A program made the translations under genes and the position numbers. The notes beneath the pieces were generated by a model. The model was not told the DNA's origin. It did not search any database and was given only the letters and a program-made list of their open reading frames with translations. From the NCBI GenBank assembly GCA_963833955.1, contig CAWHZY010000012.1, positions 91,537-155,536 of the forward strand: a stretch of DNA of 64,000 nucleotides. The letters run 5' to 3'. The DNA is from Roseiarcus sp963833955. Its GTDB lineage: Bacteria; Pseudomonadota; Alphaproteobacteria; Rhizobiales; Beijerinckiaceae. Of the stretch, positions 28,637-37,139 are shown one piece after another (the first letter of the stretch is position 1; every line of letters begins with the position of its first letter).

Positions 28637-29926
28637 GTGGCGCGCGACCGGATCGAAAACGAAAAGCTGGTTCGCCTCAGTCGATCGCTGCATGCAGCCT
28701 GGCGCGACGCCGTCCGCACGCCGTGGCGGAATTTGCGGCGCCGGCTGCGCGATGCGTTGCCAGTGTCCAGCGAGGGAGTTCCAGTCGCTCTCGACGAAGC
28801 GACAGATCTGACATTCGTCCCCTATGAGGGAGGCTTGCCGCCCCCGCTTTCGCGATGCGAGGTCATCGCGCCTTCCCAATACCGGACCCGACTGCATCCG
28901 CTCAGCGTCAATTCGACGAACGAGGAGCGCGTCCATTACATCGATCACGCCGTTCGTGCGCCGGCGATGACGCTCGAGCATCTCGTCAATCAATACTGGT
29001 TCCCGGCCTTCGGCCTCTTGATTTCGCCGGAGGGTCGCGTCTGGCGCCATTCGTTCCTCGGCCCCTTTCGGGAGGGGTACTTGTCGTCGATCAAGGCGAT
29101 CGTCAGGCGGCCGCAAGCGGACGGAACGCTCGAGCGGCGGCTCCATCTCGAGCGACTCTCGCGCGCGCCTCGTATCGCCGGCGAGCATTTGCTGATCGCC
29201 GGGTCCGACAAGCACAATTACGGCCACTATCTGCACGATATTGTGCCGCTGATCGACCTCGGCGCCAGAATGGGCGCGCCAATGCTGACCTGGACGTTGC
29301 GACCTTGGCAGCGGGCGCTGATCGCTCGGCTCGAAGTCCCGCCGGGTCTCATCCGCGAGATCAGGCCTAGGCCGGTCTTTCTCGAACATGCGATCACCTC
29401 GAACCGGTTCACGGGCCTGAACAGCCAGAACGCGCATCCCCAAAGCCGCGAAGCGTTCGCGCGCATCCTTGCCAACGTGCGAAAGCGTGCGCCGGCGATG
29501 GACACGCCGCCCCGCGTGCTCATCTGCCGCAGCCCGTCCAATAGCCGAAACGTGACCAATCGGGCGGCGATGATCGAGTCGCTCAAAGCCCTCGGCTTTG
29601 TTGCGATCCAGCCGGACAAGCTCACGTTCGACGAGCAGGCGCTTCTCTTCGCTCAGGCGAGGATCATCGTGTGCGAGTTCGGCGCCGCGTTGTCGAACGC
29701 GTACTTCTGCCCGCCGGATACCAAGATCGTCGAGATCATCGCCGAGGGCCAGCACGACCCGTGGTCCTCGCATTTCTGCGCCATGCTCGGGCTTGAGCAC
29801 GTCGTCCTCTTCCAGCGCCAGTCCGCCGAGGTGCTGGCGAGCATGCCTCGGCATGTGAAGGATTCGACCTTCGCCTACGCGGTCGACATTCCGAAGCTGC
29901 TCGAGACGGTGAAGGCTTTGGTCTGA
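28637..29926 (+). CDS. Glycosyltransferase family 61-like protein
   Basis: The segments AGSDKHNYGHYLHDIVPLID, VLICRSPSNSRNVTNRAAM and ARIIVCEFGAALSNAYFCPP match GT61/DUF563 glycosyltransferases, which transfer sugars onto glycans; the acceptor here is unknown. I prefer the GTG at 28637, which has GGAG four bases upstream; an ATG at 28541 in the same frame would add 32 residues. About 429 residues, intact. No other exopolysaccharide genes flank it except an unknown protein downstream. Confidence 0.75.
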   Translation: MARDRIENEKLVRLSRSLHAAWRDAVRTPWRNLRRRLRDALPVSSEGVPVALDEATDLTFVPYEGGLPPPLSRCEVIAPSQYRTRLHPLSVNSTNEERVHYIDHAVRAPAMTLEHLVNQYWFPAFGLLISPEGRVWRHSFLGPFREGYLSSIKAIVRRPQADGTLERRLHLERLSRAPRIAGEHLLIAGSDKHNYGHYLHDIVPLIDLGARMGAPMLTWTLRPWQRALIARLEVPPGLIREIRPRPVFLEHAITSNRFTGLNSQNAHPQSREAFARILANVRKRAPAMDTPPRVLICRSPSNSRNVTNRAAMIESLKALGFVAIQPDKLTFDEQALLFAQARIIVCEFGAALSNAYFCPPDTKIVEIIAEGQHDPWSSHFCAMLGLEHVVLFQRQSAEVLASMPRHVKDSTFAYAVDIPKLLETVKALV

Positions 29927-30038
29927 GTTTACGGGGCCGGATAGAACGTGGGTTCGACGACGGGCGCGGACCAGGCGCTTCGGAACGAAGGCCGCGTCTC
30001 GCGCATTGATCGCGGAACTGCGGCAGGGTGGCTCGGCT

Positions 30039-30764
30039 ATGCAGGTCAAATATCGGTCGTTCACGCCGGGGCTCAATCCACGGCGCACCAAGCTCGAAGT
30101 CCCAGGCTGGGGTGGGGAACGCCAGCCCCGAAAAGACGGGTCGATGGAGCAGGCTTGGCACTGCCTCCCGTTTTCGGAAGGGGCTCGCTACGGCATCGAA
30201 CTGGTCTACCCTTATCTAAACGAACTGCGTGTGAGCAGGAGCGGCGCGAAGCTTTCGCTCGACGGCGATTTCGGGCCGCCGCCCGAGGGGCATGGCGGCG
30301 AATGGCCGCCGTTCCGACCATTCGGCGATCTTTACTACACCTACCAGGTCTCGCTCGATCTCAAGGTCGAAGAAGGATGGGCGATTCGCACTGAACCGCA
30401 CCCGCGCTTCTACACTGACCCAACGGATACCACCCCCGTCGCCGTCCCGGCGCTGATCCGTCGATGGTGGCCGATGATCTTTTTCCTGGTGTTCAAATCG
30501 CCGCCCGAAGGCAAGACCCATATTTTCCGGCCGGGCGAACCGTTCGCGCAGATCCTCATCGTGCCCGAAGAGGCGACGTTCGACCTCGTCGCGATGTCGG
30601 ACGAGGAGGCCGCTGAGCGCGAACTGCAGTCGCGTCGGATCTATCAGAGCCGCTCCACCCTATCCGGCGAGACACAATGGAGGTCGGCGACTAATACGGT
30701 TTTCGACGGCACATATCGGCATATTCTCGGCGCCGCGAGCGAGAAGGCGAAGCGGCAGCGCTAA
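30039..30764 (+). CDS. Conserved hypothetical protein
   Basis: About 241 residues, soluble, no signal peptide. It starts MQVKYRSFTPGLNPRRTKLE; an in-frame TTG at 30006 would add 11 residues. Visible features are an aromatic-rich first half (QAWHCLPFSEGARYGIELVY, PFGDLYYTYQVSLDL), WWPMIFFLVFKSPPEGKTHI in the middle and a charged, Ser/Arg-rich C-terminus. I do not recognise the family. It follows the glycosyltransferase by 112 bases on the same strand and could be cotranscribed. Confidence 0.65.
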   Translation: MQVKYRSFTPGLNPRRTKLEVPGWGGERQPRKDGSMEQAWHCLPFSEGARYGIELVYPYLNELRVSRSGAKLSLDGDFGPPPEGHGGEWPPFRPFGDLYYTYQVSLDLKVEEGWAIRTEPHPRFYTDPTDTTPVAVPALIRRWWPMIFFLVFKSPPEGKTHIFRPGEPFAQILIVPEEATFDLVAMSDEEAAERELQSRRIYQSRSTLSGETQWRSATNTVFDGTYRHILGAASEKAKRQR

Positions 30765-30842
30765 TGAAATTTCCTCGGACCGTCGCTGCGCTCGAAGGCC
30801 GGCGCGAGCAAGTTCGCTCGCGCGCCTAGCTCATAAAAGACT

Positions 30843-30864
30843 CGATGATCGGAACCGATCATCG
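30843..30864. repeat. Perfect 10-bp inverted repeat (possible terminator or operator)
   Basis: Arms CGATGATCGG and CCGATCATCG flank AA, giving an uninterrupted palindrome downstream of the hypothetical gene and downstream of the convergent His-rich gene. No T-run follows on either strand, so an intrinsic terminator is not clear. A second hairpin lies at 30909-30934. Confidence 0.6.
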
Positions 30865-30908
30865 CCTTATGGCCGAAGCGCGAATGCGCGCCCCCGCCGT
30901 TGCGCGGG

Positions 30909-30934
30909 TTTGAGCGCGATGAGTTGCGCTCAAA
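30909..30934. repeat. Hairpin TTTGAGCGC/GCGCTCAAA
   Basis: Nine-base perfect arms with an eight-base loop, about 20 bases past the stop of the His-rich gene. It is a good candidate transcript-end hairpin, though a poly-T tail is missing. Confidence 0.55.
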
Positions 30935-30956
30935 TAGAATGGGTATAAAGCACCCT

Positions 30957-31280
30957 TCAGTAGTAATGGTGGTAGTAGTAGTGGTGATGGTGGTAGTGGT
31001 GATGATGATGGTGATGATAGTAGTGATGGTGATGGTGGTGATGATGGTAATATTGAGCCATTACCATCGGCTTCTCTTCACTTGCTACCGTTGCCGTCCG
31101 CTCGTCCTCAGCGCGCAAAACCTTCTCCGCATTGGGGATGGGATCCAGCAACTCAGCAAATGACAGGGCCGGCCGCAAGACGTTGACTTCATCGACAGCT
31201 GGTGCAGCAGATGCCTGAGAGCCGCCGAGGAGAGCGAGCGCCGAGGCGCCGCCCAAGAGGCCCATGATGGTCTTGTCCAA
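30957..31280 (-). CDS. Small secreted protein with His/Tyr-only tail
   Basis: About 107 residues. I start at TTG 31280, which has GGAAGGA upstream; an ATG 15 bases later (MGLLGGASALALLGG) is the alternative. A signal peptide is clear, with cleavage near QASAAPAVDE. The mature part is acidic, and the last 31 residues are only His and Tyr (21 His, 10 Tyr, in runs of up to eight His). Small exported proteins with such tails are frequent in Rhizobiales and are thought to bind metals, but no role is established here. The tail is encoded by a CAY/TAY repeat prone to length change. Confidence 0.8.
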   Translation of the reverse strand: MDKTIMGLLGGASALALLGGSQASAAPAVDEVNVLRPALSFAELLDPIPNAEKVLRAEDERTATVASEEKPMVMAQYYHHHHHHHHYYHHHHHHHYHHHHYYYHHYY

Positions 31281-31462
31281 AACGTGTCCTTCCCTACTGG
31301 AGATACAGCTGACACCTAACGAACACGAGGCGAAAAAAGTTCCAATTCGAAGCGCAACAAGTCGCGACTGCCTTATTCGCGCTGCGCCGTTCCCGTTTGG
31401 CCCGAGTCGATCCGATTGCCTCAGCGGCAAGCCTTCCAGGAGCGTCGGCCGAACCCGGATAT

Positions 31463-33781
31463 CTACTCACGCGCTACTCGGGCCGACACCGTTGGCGGCG
31501 CCACCTTTTCGTCGGCGAAACGCTGGCGGTAGACGCCAAGGTTCTCGCTCACCCGTTCGACATAGTCGCGCGTCTCGTCGAACGGAATGCGCTCGATCCA
31601 GTCAACGAGATCGACCGCTCCGTCACGCGGGTCGCCATGCGCCGCGATCCATTGCGCGACCCGGCCTGGACCGGCGTTGTATGCGGCGAAGGCGAGTTCG
31701 CGTGAGCCGCGTTGGTCGTCGATCAATTGGCCTAAGAGCGCCGCGCCGAGCTGGGTGTTGAACGCAGGATCGACGATCAATCGCGCGTAATCGAAGTCGA
31801 CGCCGGCGCGTCGTGCAGTCACGGCCGCGGTCGAGGGCAACATCTGCATGAGCCCCTTCGCGCCAGCCCCTGAATTCGCATGCCAGATGAATTCGCTTTC
31901 CTGCCGCGCGACGGCGTAGACGGTGGGCAGGTCGGCGGAGCGAGGCAGCGGAAGGAAGGCTGGCATGCCCGCGGCCGGAAACGCCATTGCGTCGAGCGGA
32001 TGGCCCCGTATGACGGCGATCTTCGCGAATTGAACCTGAGTCGCTGTGTCGCCGCGCTGCTTCACCACCTCGGCCATGGCGGCGAGCTGCGCCTCATCGC
32101 CCCATTGCCGAGCGGCGTCGAAAGCGAGCGCCGCCGCGACGTCGTCGAGCCGATCGGCGTAGAGCGCCTCGACGACGCGGACTGCCTCATCGCGGCGATC
32201 GCCCTCAGCCGCTGCCGCTGGGGCGCGGAAAACAAGACGCGTTTCGCCAAGACGTTGCGCGGCGAGCTGGCCGTAATAGGCGATCGGCACGCTCGCCGCT
32301 CGCGCGTAGAAACCCTTCGCTCCTTCGGAATCGCCCATAGCCTCGGCGGCTCGCCCCTGCCAATAGGCGGCGCGCGCGACCGATAGCGGGTTCTCGGCGG
32401 CTTGGGTCGCGAGCGCAAAGCGTTTCGCTGCCGAAGGCGCGTCGTTAAGAAAGCGCAACGCGATCCAGCCGGAGTGGAAGGCGGCGTCAACCTGAGCCTC
32501 GGACGAGTCGGGCCGGACCGTCTGGTCGCAGACTTCAAACGCAAGCCGCGGCTCGTCGAGGTCGAGCAGCGCGCGGGCGACCATCTTCCGCTCGCCCCAC
32601 CATCGATCCGGATTGACGAGCGCCGCGGGATCGTGTGGCGCGAGGCTCAGCAGGACCGCCGCCTCGTAGAGCCGCCCGGCGCGGCGAGCGTACTGGATTC
32701 TCGAAAACAGGAGACCGGGATCATTCCGCAAAGCCGGAGGAACCGCCTTCACCAACGCCGCGCTCATCGGCGCGTGAGCCGCCGCGATGCGCGCCTGAGC
32801 AAGGGCCGAGACGTCAGGACCAGCGAGGGCCGCCGCACGAGCGCCGGCGCCAAGGTAACTTGTGTAGAGCAGGCGGTCGGCCCGATAAGCGTCGTCCGCC
32901 TTCGTGAGTGAAGAGCCGAATTCCCGTAAGATAAGGCTCTCGGACAGTGCGTCGCCATCGCGCCACAAAGCGCGGATGATTTGCGCCGCCTCCTCGGAGC
33001 GGCCCATCGCTTGCGCCGCGCGGGCCGCAGCGATCTTGCCTGCGCTCGACACCGGCGGATCGCTGAAGAATGCGGCGACCTGCTCTGGCGCTTGCGGATG
33101 CGCCGCCAGTTCGGCCTCCTGCCGCTCACGAATCCACGCGCGGCTCGGCCAATTCGGATGCGCCTTGAGGAAGGCGGCGAGCGGGTCGAAGGACGGATGT
33201 GGGTCGGCGCGCAACGCCGTCCATTCGAGCGCCGAACGCTCGTCTGCGTCAGTGGCCGCCGATGCAAGCGCCATCAGGCCCGCGGCGTCGCCCTTCCGGT
33301 AGAGGATCACAGCCTCAGGACTCCGCGGCGGCGGCAAAGCGGGGTCAGCCGCCGGCGCCGGCGTCGCAGGAGGCGCGGCGGGCGTTTCCAGAGAGGCGGT
33401 CTCCGCGGACGGCATGACCGCCGGCGGCGCGCCAAGCGCGGGCGCCGCGCCATCGAGGCTGGCATAGGCGAATTGGACCTTGGCCTCCTTGTCGCTCCGG
33501 GCGACCTCGCCCGGGGGCGCGGGGACGCGGTCTGAGGAAGCGAGATCGCGCCCCGCCGCCTCGGGGCTGGTAGTGGGCGCGGAGCCGGAATCCAGGGGCG
33601 GTGTGGCGGGTAGGGATTTGGGGGCGCTGGTCCTACTTGCAGCCTCGGTCGGCGCGCCGACCAGGCGCGAAACGGCCGCGCGATCGAGCGCCGCGACATC
33701 CGGCGGCGGAATATGCCCATGGGGCATCCACGTAACCGCGCTAGCGGCGCCCGCAACCGCCAGAAGCGGGGCGAATCGCAA
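31463..33781 (-). CDS. slt: Soluble lytic murein transglycosylase (Slt70-like)
   Basis: This enzyme cleaves peptidoglycan glycan strands in the periplasm to form 1,6-anhydro ends. The N-terminus has a signal-like hydrophobic stretch (FAPLLAVAGAASAVTW), then a Pro/Ala-rich region. A long helical superhelix follows, and the catalytic SLT domain is at the C-terminus: VARQESEFIWHANSGAGAKG with the catalytic Glu, GLMQMLPSTAA, and ELAFAAYNAGPGRVAQWI. 772 residues, intact. It is divergent from dapA. Confidence 0.92.
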   Translation of the reverse strand: MRFAPLLAVAGAASAVTWMPHGHIPPPDVAALDRAAVSRLVGAPTEAASRTSAPKSLPATPPLDSGSAPTTSPEAAGRDLASSDRVPAPPGEVARSDKEAKVQFAYASLDGAAPALGAPPAVMPSAETASLETPAAPPATPAPAADPALPPPRSPEAVILYRKGDAAGLMALASAATDADERSALEWTALRADPHPSFDPLAAFLKAHPNWPSRAWIRERQEAELAAHPQAPEQVAAFFSDPPVSSAGKIAAARAAQAMGRSEEAAQIIRALWRDGDALSESLILREFGSSLTKADDAYRADRLLYTSYLGAGARAAALAGPDVSALAQARIAAAHAPMSAALVKAVPPALRNDPGLLFSRIQYARRAGRLYEAAVLLSLAPHDPAALVNPDRWWGERKMVARALLDLDEPRLAFEVCDQTVRPDSSEAQVDAAFHSGWIALRFLNDAPSAAKRFALATQAAENPLSVARAAYWQGRAAEAMGDSEGAKGFYARAASVPIAYYGQLAAQRLGETRLVFRAPAAAAEGDRRDEAVRVVEALYADRLDDVAAALAFDAARQWGDEAQLAAMAEVVKQRGDTATQVQFAKIAVIRGHPLDAMAFPAAGMPAFLPLPRSADLPTVYAVARQESEFIWHANSGAGAKGLMQMLPSTAAVTARRAGVDFDYARLIVDPAFNTQLGAALLGQLIDDQRGSRELAFAAYNAGPGRVAQWIAAHGDPRDGAVDLVDWIERIPFDETRDYVERVSENLGVYRQRFADEKVAPPTVSARVARE

Positions 33782-33955
33782 GATTTCTCATGCGTTCAGT
33801 CCTCCCGAGGGAGGATGGCCCGATCTTGGTGACCAACATGTAAACCACTGCGCTCGTCGCTGAACCCCTTTCGCCAGCAGCGCGCCGGGGCTATGTGTCC
33901 GCCGGCGCGCAGACCACGGAGATTGAGCGGGCGCGAGACGAGCCGAGCGGGAGCC

Positions 33956-34849
33956 ATGGAAAAGCGAGCGAAGTTTCACGGATCGATGACCGCGCTGGTC
34001 ACTCCGTTCAAGGACGGCAAGATCGACGAGCCGGCCTATCGCGCCCTCATAGACTGGCAGATCACCTCGGGCGCGCATGGCCTGGTGCCGGTCGGGACGA
34101 CCGGGGAGAGCCCGACGCTCACCCACGAGGAGCACCGGCGCGCCGTCGACATCTGCATCGACGAAGCGCGCGGCCGCGTTCCCGTCATTGCCGGCGCGGG
34201 TTCCAACAATACCGGCGAGGCGGTGGAGCTCGCGCGCCACGCGGAGCAAAGTGGCGCGGACGCCGTTCTGGTCGTCACGCCCTATTACAACAAGCCGACG
34301 CAGGAAGGGCTTTACCAGCACTTCAAGGCCGTCAACGATGCGATCGGAATTCCGATTCTCATCTACAACATTCCCCCGCGAAGCGTGGTCGACATGTCGG
34401 TCGACACGATGAAGCGGCTGTCCGAACTTACCAACATCGTCGGCGTCAAGGACGCGACCGGCGACGTCGGGCGCGTCTCGCGCCAGCGGCACGCGATGGG
34501 CGTGGACTTTATCCAACTTTCTGGCGAAGACATGACGGCGCTTGCCGCCATGGCCGCCGGCGGCCACGGGTGCATTTCGGTTTCGGCGAATGTGGCGCCC
34601 GCGCTGTGCGCTGAACTCATGGAGGCGACCTTCAAGGGCGACTGGGATCACGCGCTCAAGATCCAGGATCGCCTGACGCCGTTGCATGCCGCGATCTTCG
34701 CCGAGCCGGGAGTCAACGGAGCCAAATACGCGCTGAGCGTGCTCGGCCGGATCCTGCCTGAGACCCGCTTGCCCCTGGTTCCGGTCAGCGAGGCGACCGA
34801 GGCGCTCATCCGCCGCGCCATGGTCCATGCGGGCCTCTTGAATGCTTAA
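33956..34849 (+). CDS. dapA: 4-hydroxy-tetrahydrodipicolinate synthase
   Basis: DapA condenses pyruvate with aspartate semialdehyde in lysine and diaminopimelate synthesis. Motifs: GTTGESPTLTHEEH, VVTPYYNKPTQEGLYQHF (Tyr relay), and the Schiff-base Lys in NIVGVKDATGD. The ATG at 33956 has GGGAG upstream and gives 297 residues, the usual length. smpB follows by eight bases. Confidence 0.96.
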   Translation: MEKRAKFHGSMTALVTPFKDGKIDEPAYRALIDWQITSGAHGLVPVGTTGESPTLTHEEHRRAVDICIDEARGRVPVIAGAGSNNTGEAVELARHAEQSGADAVLVVTPYYNKPTQEGLYQHFKAVNDAIGIPILIYNIPPRSVVDMSVDTMKRLSELTNIVGVKDATGDVGRVSRQRHAMGVDFIQLSGEDMTALAAMAAGGHGCISVSANVAPALCAELMEATFKGDWDHALKIQDRLTPLHAAIFAEPGVNGAKYALSVLGRILPETRLPLVPVSEATEALIRRAMVHAGLLNA

Positions 34850-34857
34850 GAGCTGAT

Positions 34858-35337
34858 ATGGCGGCCGAAAAGGAAAAGCCAAACTACAAGGTCGTCGCCG
34901 ACAACCGCCGCGCGCGTTACGACTATGAGATTGGCGAGACGTTCGAAGCCGGCCTGATGCTGACCGGAACGGAGGTCAAATCGCTCAGGACCGGCAAGGC
35001 GACCGTTGCCGAGAGCTACGCCGCCGTCGACCGCAGTGGCGAACTCATCCTCTACAACGCCAACATCCCGGAATACCTGCAGGCCAACCGGTTCAATCAC
35101 GAGCCGAAGCGTCCGCGCAAATTGCTGCTGCACGCCAAGGAGATCGCCAAGCTCGCAAAGGGCGTCGAGCGCGAAGGCATGACCATCGTTGCGCTCCGCA
35201 TCTATTTCAACGCCAAAGGCAGGGCCAAGATCGCCATCGCGCTCGGGCGCGGCAAGAAGCTGCACGACAAGCGCGAGAGCGAGAAAGTGCGCGACTGGAA
35301 TCGCGACAAGTCGAGGTTGATGCGCGATCGGGGTTAG
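34858..35337 (+). CDS. smpB: SsrA-binding protein SmpB
   Basis: SmpB binds tmRNA and rescues stalled ribosomes. Signatures: NRRARYDYEIGETFEAGL, LTGTEVKSLRTGKAT, and the basic tail ending GRGKKLHDKRESEKVRDWNR. 159 residues, intact. dapA-smpB is a common alphaproteobacterial pair. The usual downstream neighbours (rpoZ/relA, from memory) are absent; a TIR-nSTAND operon follows instead. Confidence 0.97.
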   Translation: MAAEKEKPNYKVVADNRRARYDYEIGETFEAGLMLTGTEVKSLRTGKATVAESYAAVDRSGELILYNANIPEYLQANRFNHEPKRPRKLLLHAKEIAKLAKGVEREGMTIVALRIYFNAKGRAKIAIALGRGKKLHDKRESEKVRDWNRDKSRLMRDRG

Positions 35338-35389
35338 ACGCGAGAAGCGTCGCCGGGCTCGGTCACCTTCGACCCCGCTACGATGATCT

Positions 35390-35407
35390 CTGTGATCGCT
35401 ATCACAG
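35390..35407. promoter_or_regulatory. CRP/FNR-type palindromic operator
   Basis: CTGTGATCGCTATCACAG is a perfect 7-bp inverted repeat that fits TGTGA-N6-TCACA, the CRP consensus. It lies about 170 bases upstream of the TIR gene. A TAGAAT at 35442 is a possible -10 for that operon. The rest of the 35338-35578 gap shows nothing I recognise. No regulator of this family is encoded in the window. Confidence 0.55.
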
Positions 35408-35578
35408 CCCCTCTGCCGAATTCGTGCTTTTGGTCAATGCGTAGAATTTCCCTCTTGGCCGGATCGTCTAGGTCCGTCTAAAGGCGCCGATTGATCTTGA
35501 CCGAGAACAAACTCAAGGGTTTAGTCGGATAATGAGTACTGGAAAGCGCGGCCTTTTCAGGAAGACGGGCGAGCTTCG

Positions 35579-37139
35579 ATGAGCGACGACGTCGTCATCT
35601 TCATGTCCTATGCTCACGATGACGATCTCATTTTGTCGCCGGATCCGGACGAACCGGGCTTCGTCAGTTTCCTCGATCAACAGCTGCGCCTGAAGCTGCG
35701 CGATCTCGGAGCGCGACAGGCGAATCTCTGGCGGGATCGCAACCGCATCGACCAAGCCAATCAGTTCGCCGAGATTATCGACGACGGACTGAAACGGGCC
35801 GAACTCTTTGTCGTCGTGATGTCGCCGAATTGGATGCAGCGCCCGTATTGCCGCAAGGAGTTCGAGACTTTTCTCAGCTTGCGCAAAGCCGCTGGCATTG
35901 CGAATCCCGCGACCCGGATCCTTGTCGTCGGCAAGGGCTATGTCGATCGCAGCGCCCGCCCGCCCGAATTGCAGGGGCAGGAAGGGTTCCTTTTCTACTC
36001 GCGCGATGACGAGAACGACGTCAGCGCGATCACGCCCTTCTTCAATCGCGGCAAGTGCAACGATCGGTTCTACGCCGAACTGGACGAGCTCGCGGGCGGA
36101 TTGCAAAAGCGCGTGAACTCAGATCCTGAGCGGCGCGCCGGCGCCTCAGGCGACGCAGCCGTCCGCGCCGATCGTCACGCCGAGCGGCCGCACCGTCTTT
36201 CTCGCCAAGCCGGCAAGCGACATGAAGGCGGCTTATATCCGCCTTGTCACGGAGCTTCAGGGCAAGGGCTTCACTGTCGCGCCAGATCCTTCGGCGGACA
36301 TGCCCAGCGACGCCAGCGCCGAAGCCTTGCTAACCGATGCGCTATCCAGGTCCGAAGTCTTCGTCCATCTCGTCGGCGACAGCGGCGGATTTGCGCCCGA
36401 GGGCCTCGACAACATTGTGAGGCTGCAACTGGAGCTCGCCCGCGCCAGATCGGCGCAAGCGGAAGGTCCGCCAGGGCAGAAGCTCAATCGTCGCATTGTC
36501 TGGGCGCCAAAAATTCTTGACCAGGGCGGGGCTGCTCCCGCGGGTCCGGGCGTCGAGCGCGATCCCCTGAAGGCGCTGGAGCGCTTCGATCAGCAGATCG
36601 CGACCGACAAGATCGACGGCGACATCTTAAGCAAATTCATCGAATACCTGTTCCAGTATCTGACGGAGACGGCGCCAAGGCCGGTCGTGACGGCGGCGGC
36701 CGGCAACAAGCTCGACCTCTATCTTTCTTATCACGCGACGGATGACGACTATGCGGGAGCGATCGCGCAGGCTTTGCTCGAAAGCTCGGTAAAGCCGCGC
36801 ATCCCTGTGGCTGATTCCGATGCGGACGCGCGCCGCTACAACAGCGACCTGCTCGCCAAATGCGACGCGGTGACCCTCTGCTGGGGCAACGCTTCCGAGG
36901 TTTGGGTGCGTTCGGAAGCCGACCGGCTGTCCGACTGGCAGGCGCTCGGCCGCAAGGCGCAGTTCGCCTTTCGCGGCCTCATCGCCGGACCGCCGCCCGC
37001 GTCGCACAAAAAAAAGAGCGCCCTTCCGCTCATCTTTCAGGACGGCGAGTTCGACAAAGTGATCGATCTTGTCGAGAAGGGTCCGCCGACGGCGCAGTTG
37101 CTGGTTGACCTCACTTCGGCGCCAAGCTCCAAGCCATGA
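35579..37139 (+). CDS. Multi-domain TIR protein, partner of nSTAND NTPase (one frameshift)
   Basis: About 519 residues after repair. Domain 1 (about 1-170) is a TIR domain: VVIFMSYAHDDD, LWRDRNRIDQANQFAEIIDD and SPNWMQRPYCRKEFETFLS, with Glu94 at the NADase position. Domain 2 (about 200-300) is TIR- or DUF4062-like: GRTVFLAKPASDMKAAYIRL and SRSEVFVHLVGDSGGF. Domain 3 (about 378-470) is again TIR-like: LDLYLSYHATDDDYAGAI and CDAVTLCWGNASEVWVRSEA. The frame breaks near 36118; removing one base joins KRVN to the Pro-rich linker that precedes domain 2. The stop overlaps the ATG of the nSTAND gene. TIR plus STAND pairs are typical of NLR-like anti-phage systems; the role here is inferred. Confidence 0.82.

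Noticed and set aside
30957..31054. Simple-sequence repeat of gtg/atg/gta units as a CRISPR array or tandem DNA repeat
   Set aside because: No repeat-spacer pattern. It is the codon repeat of the His/Tyr tail.
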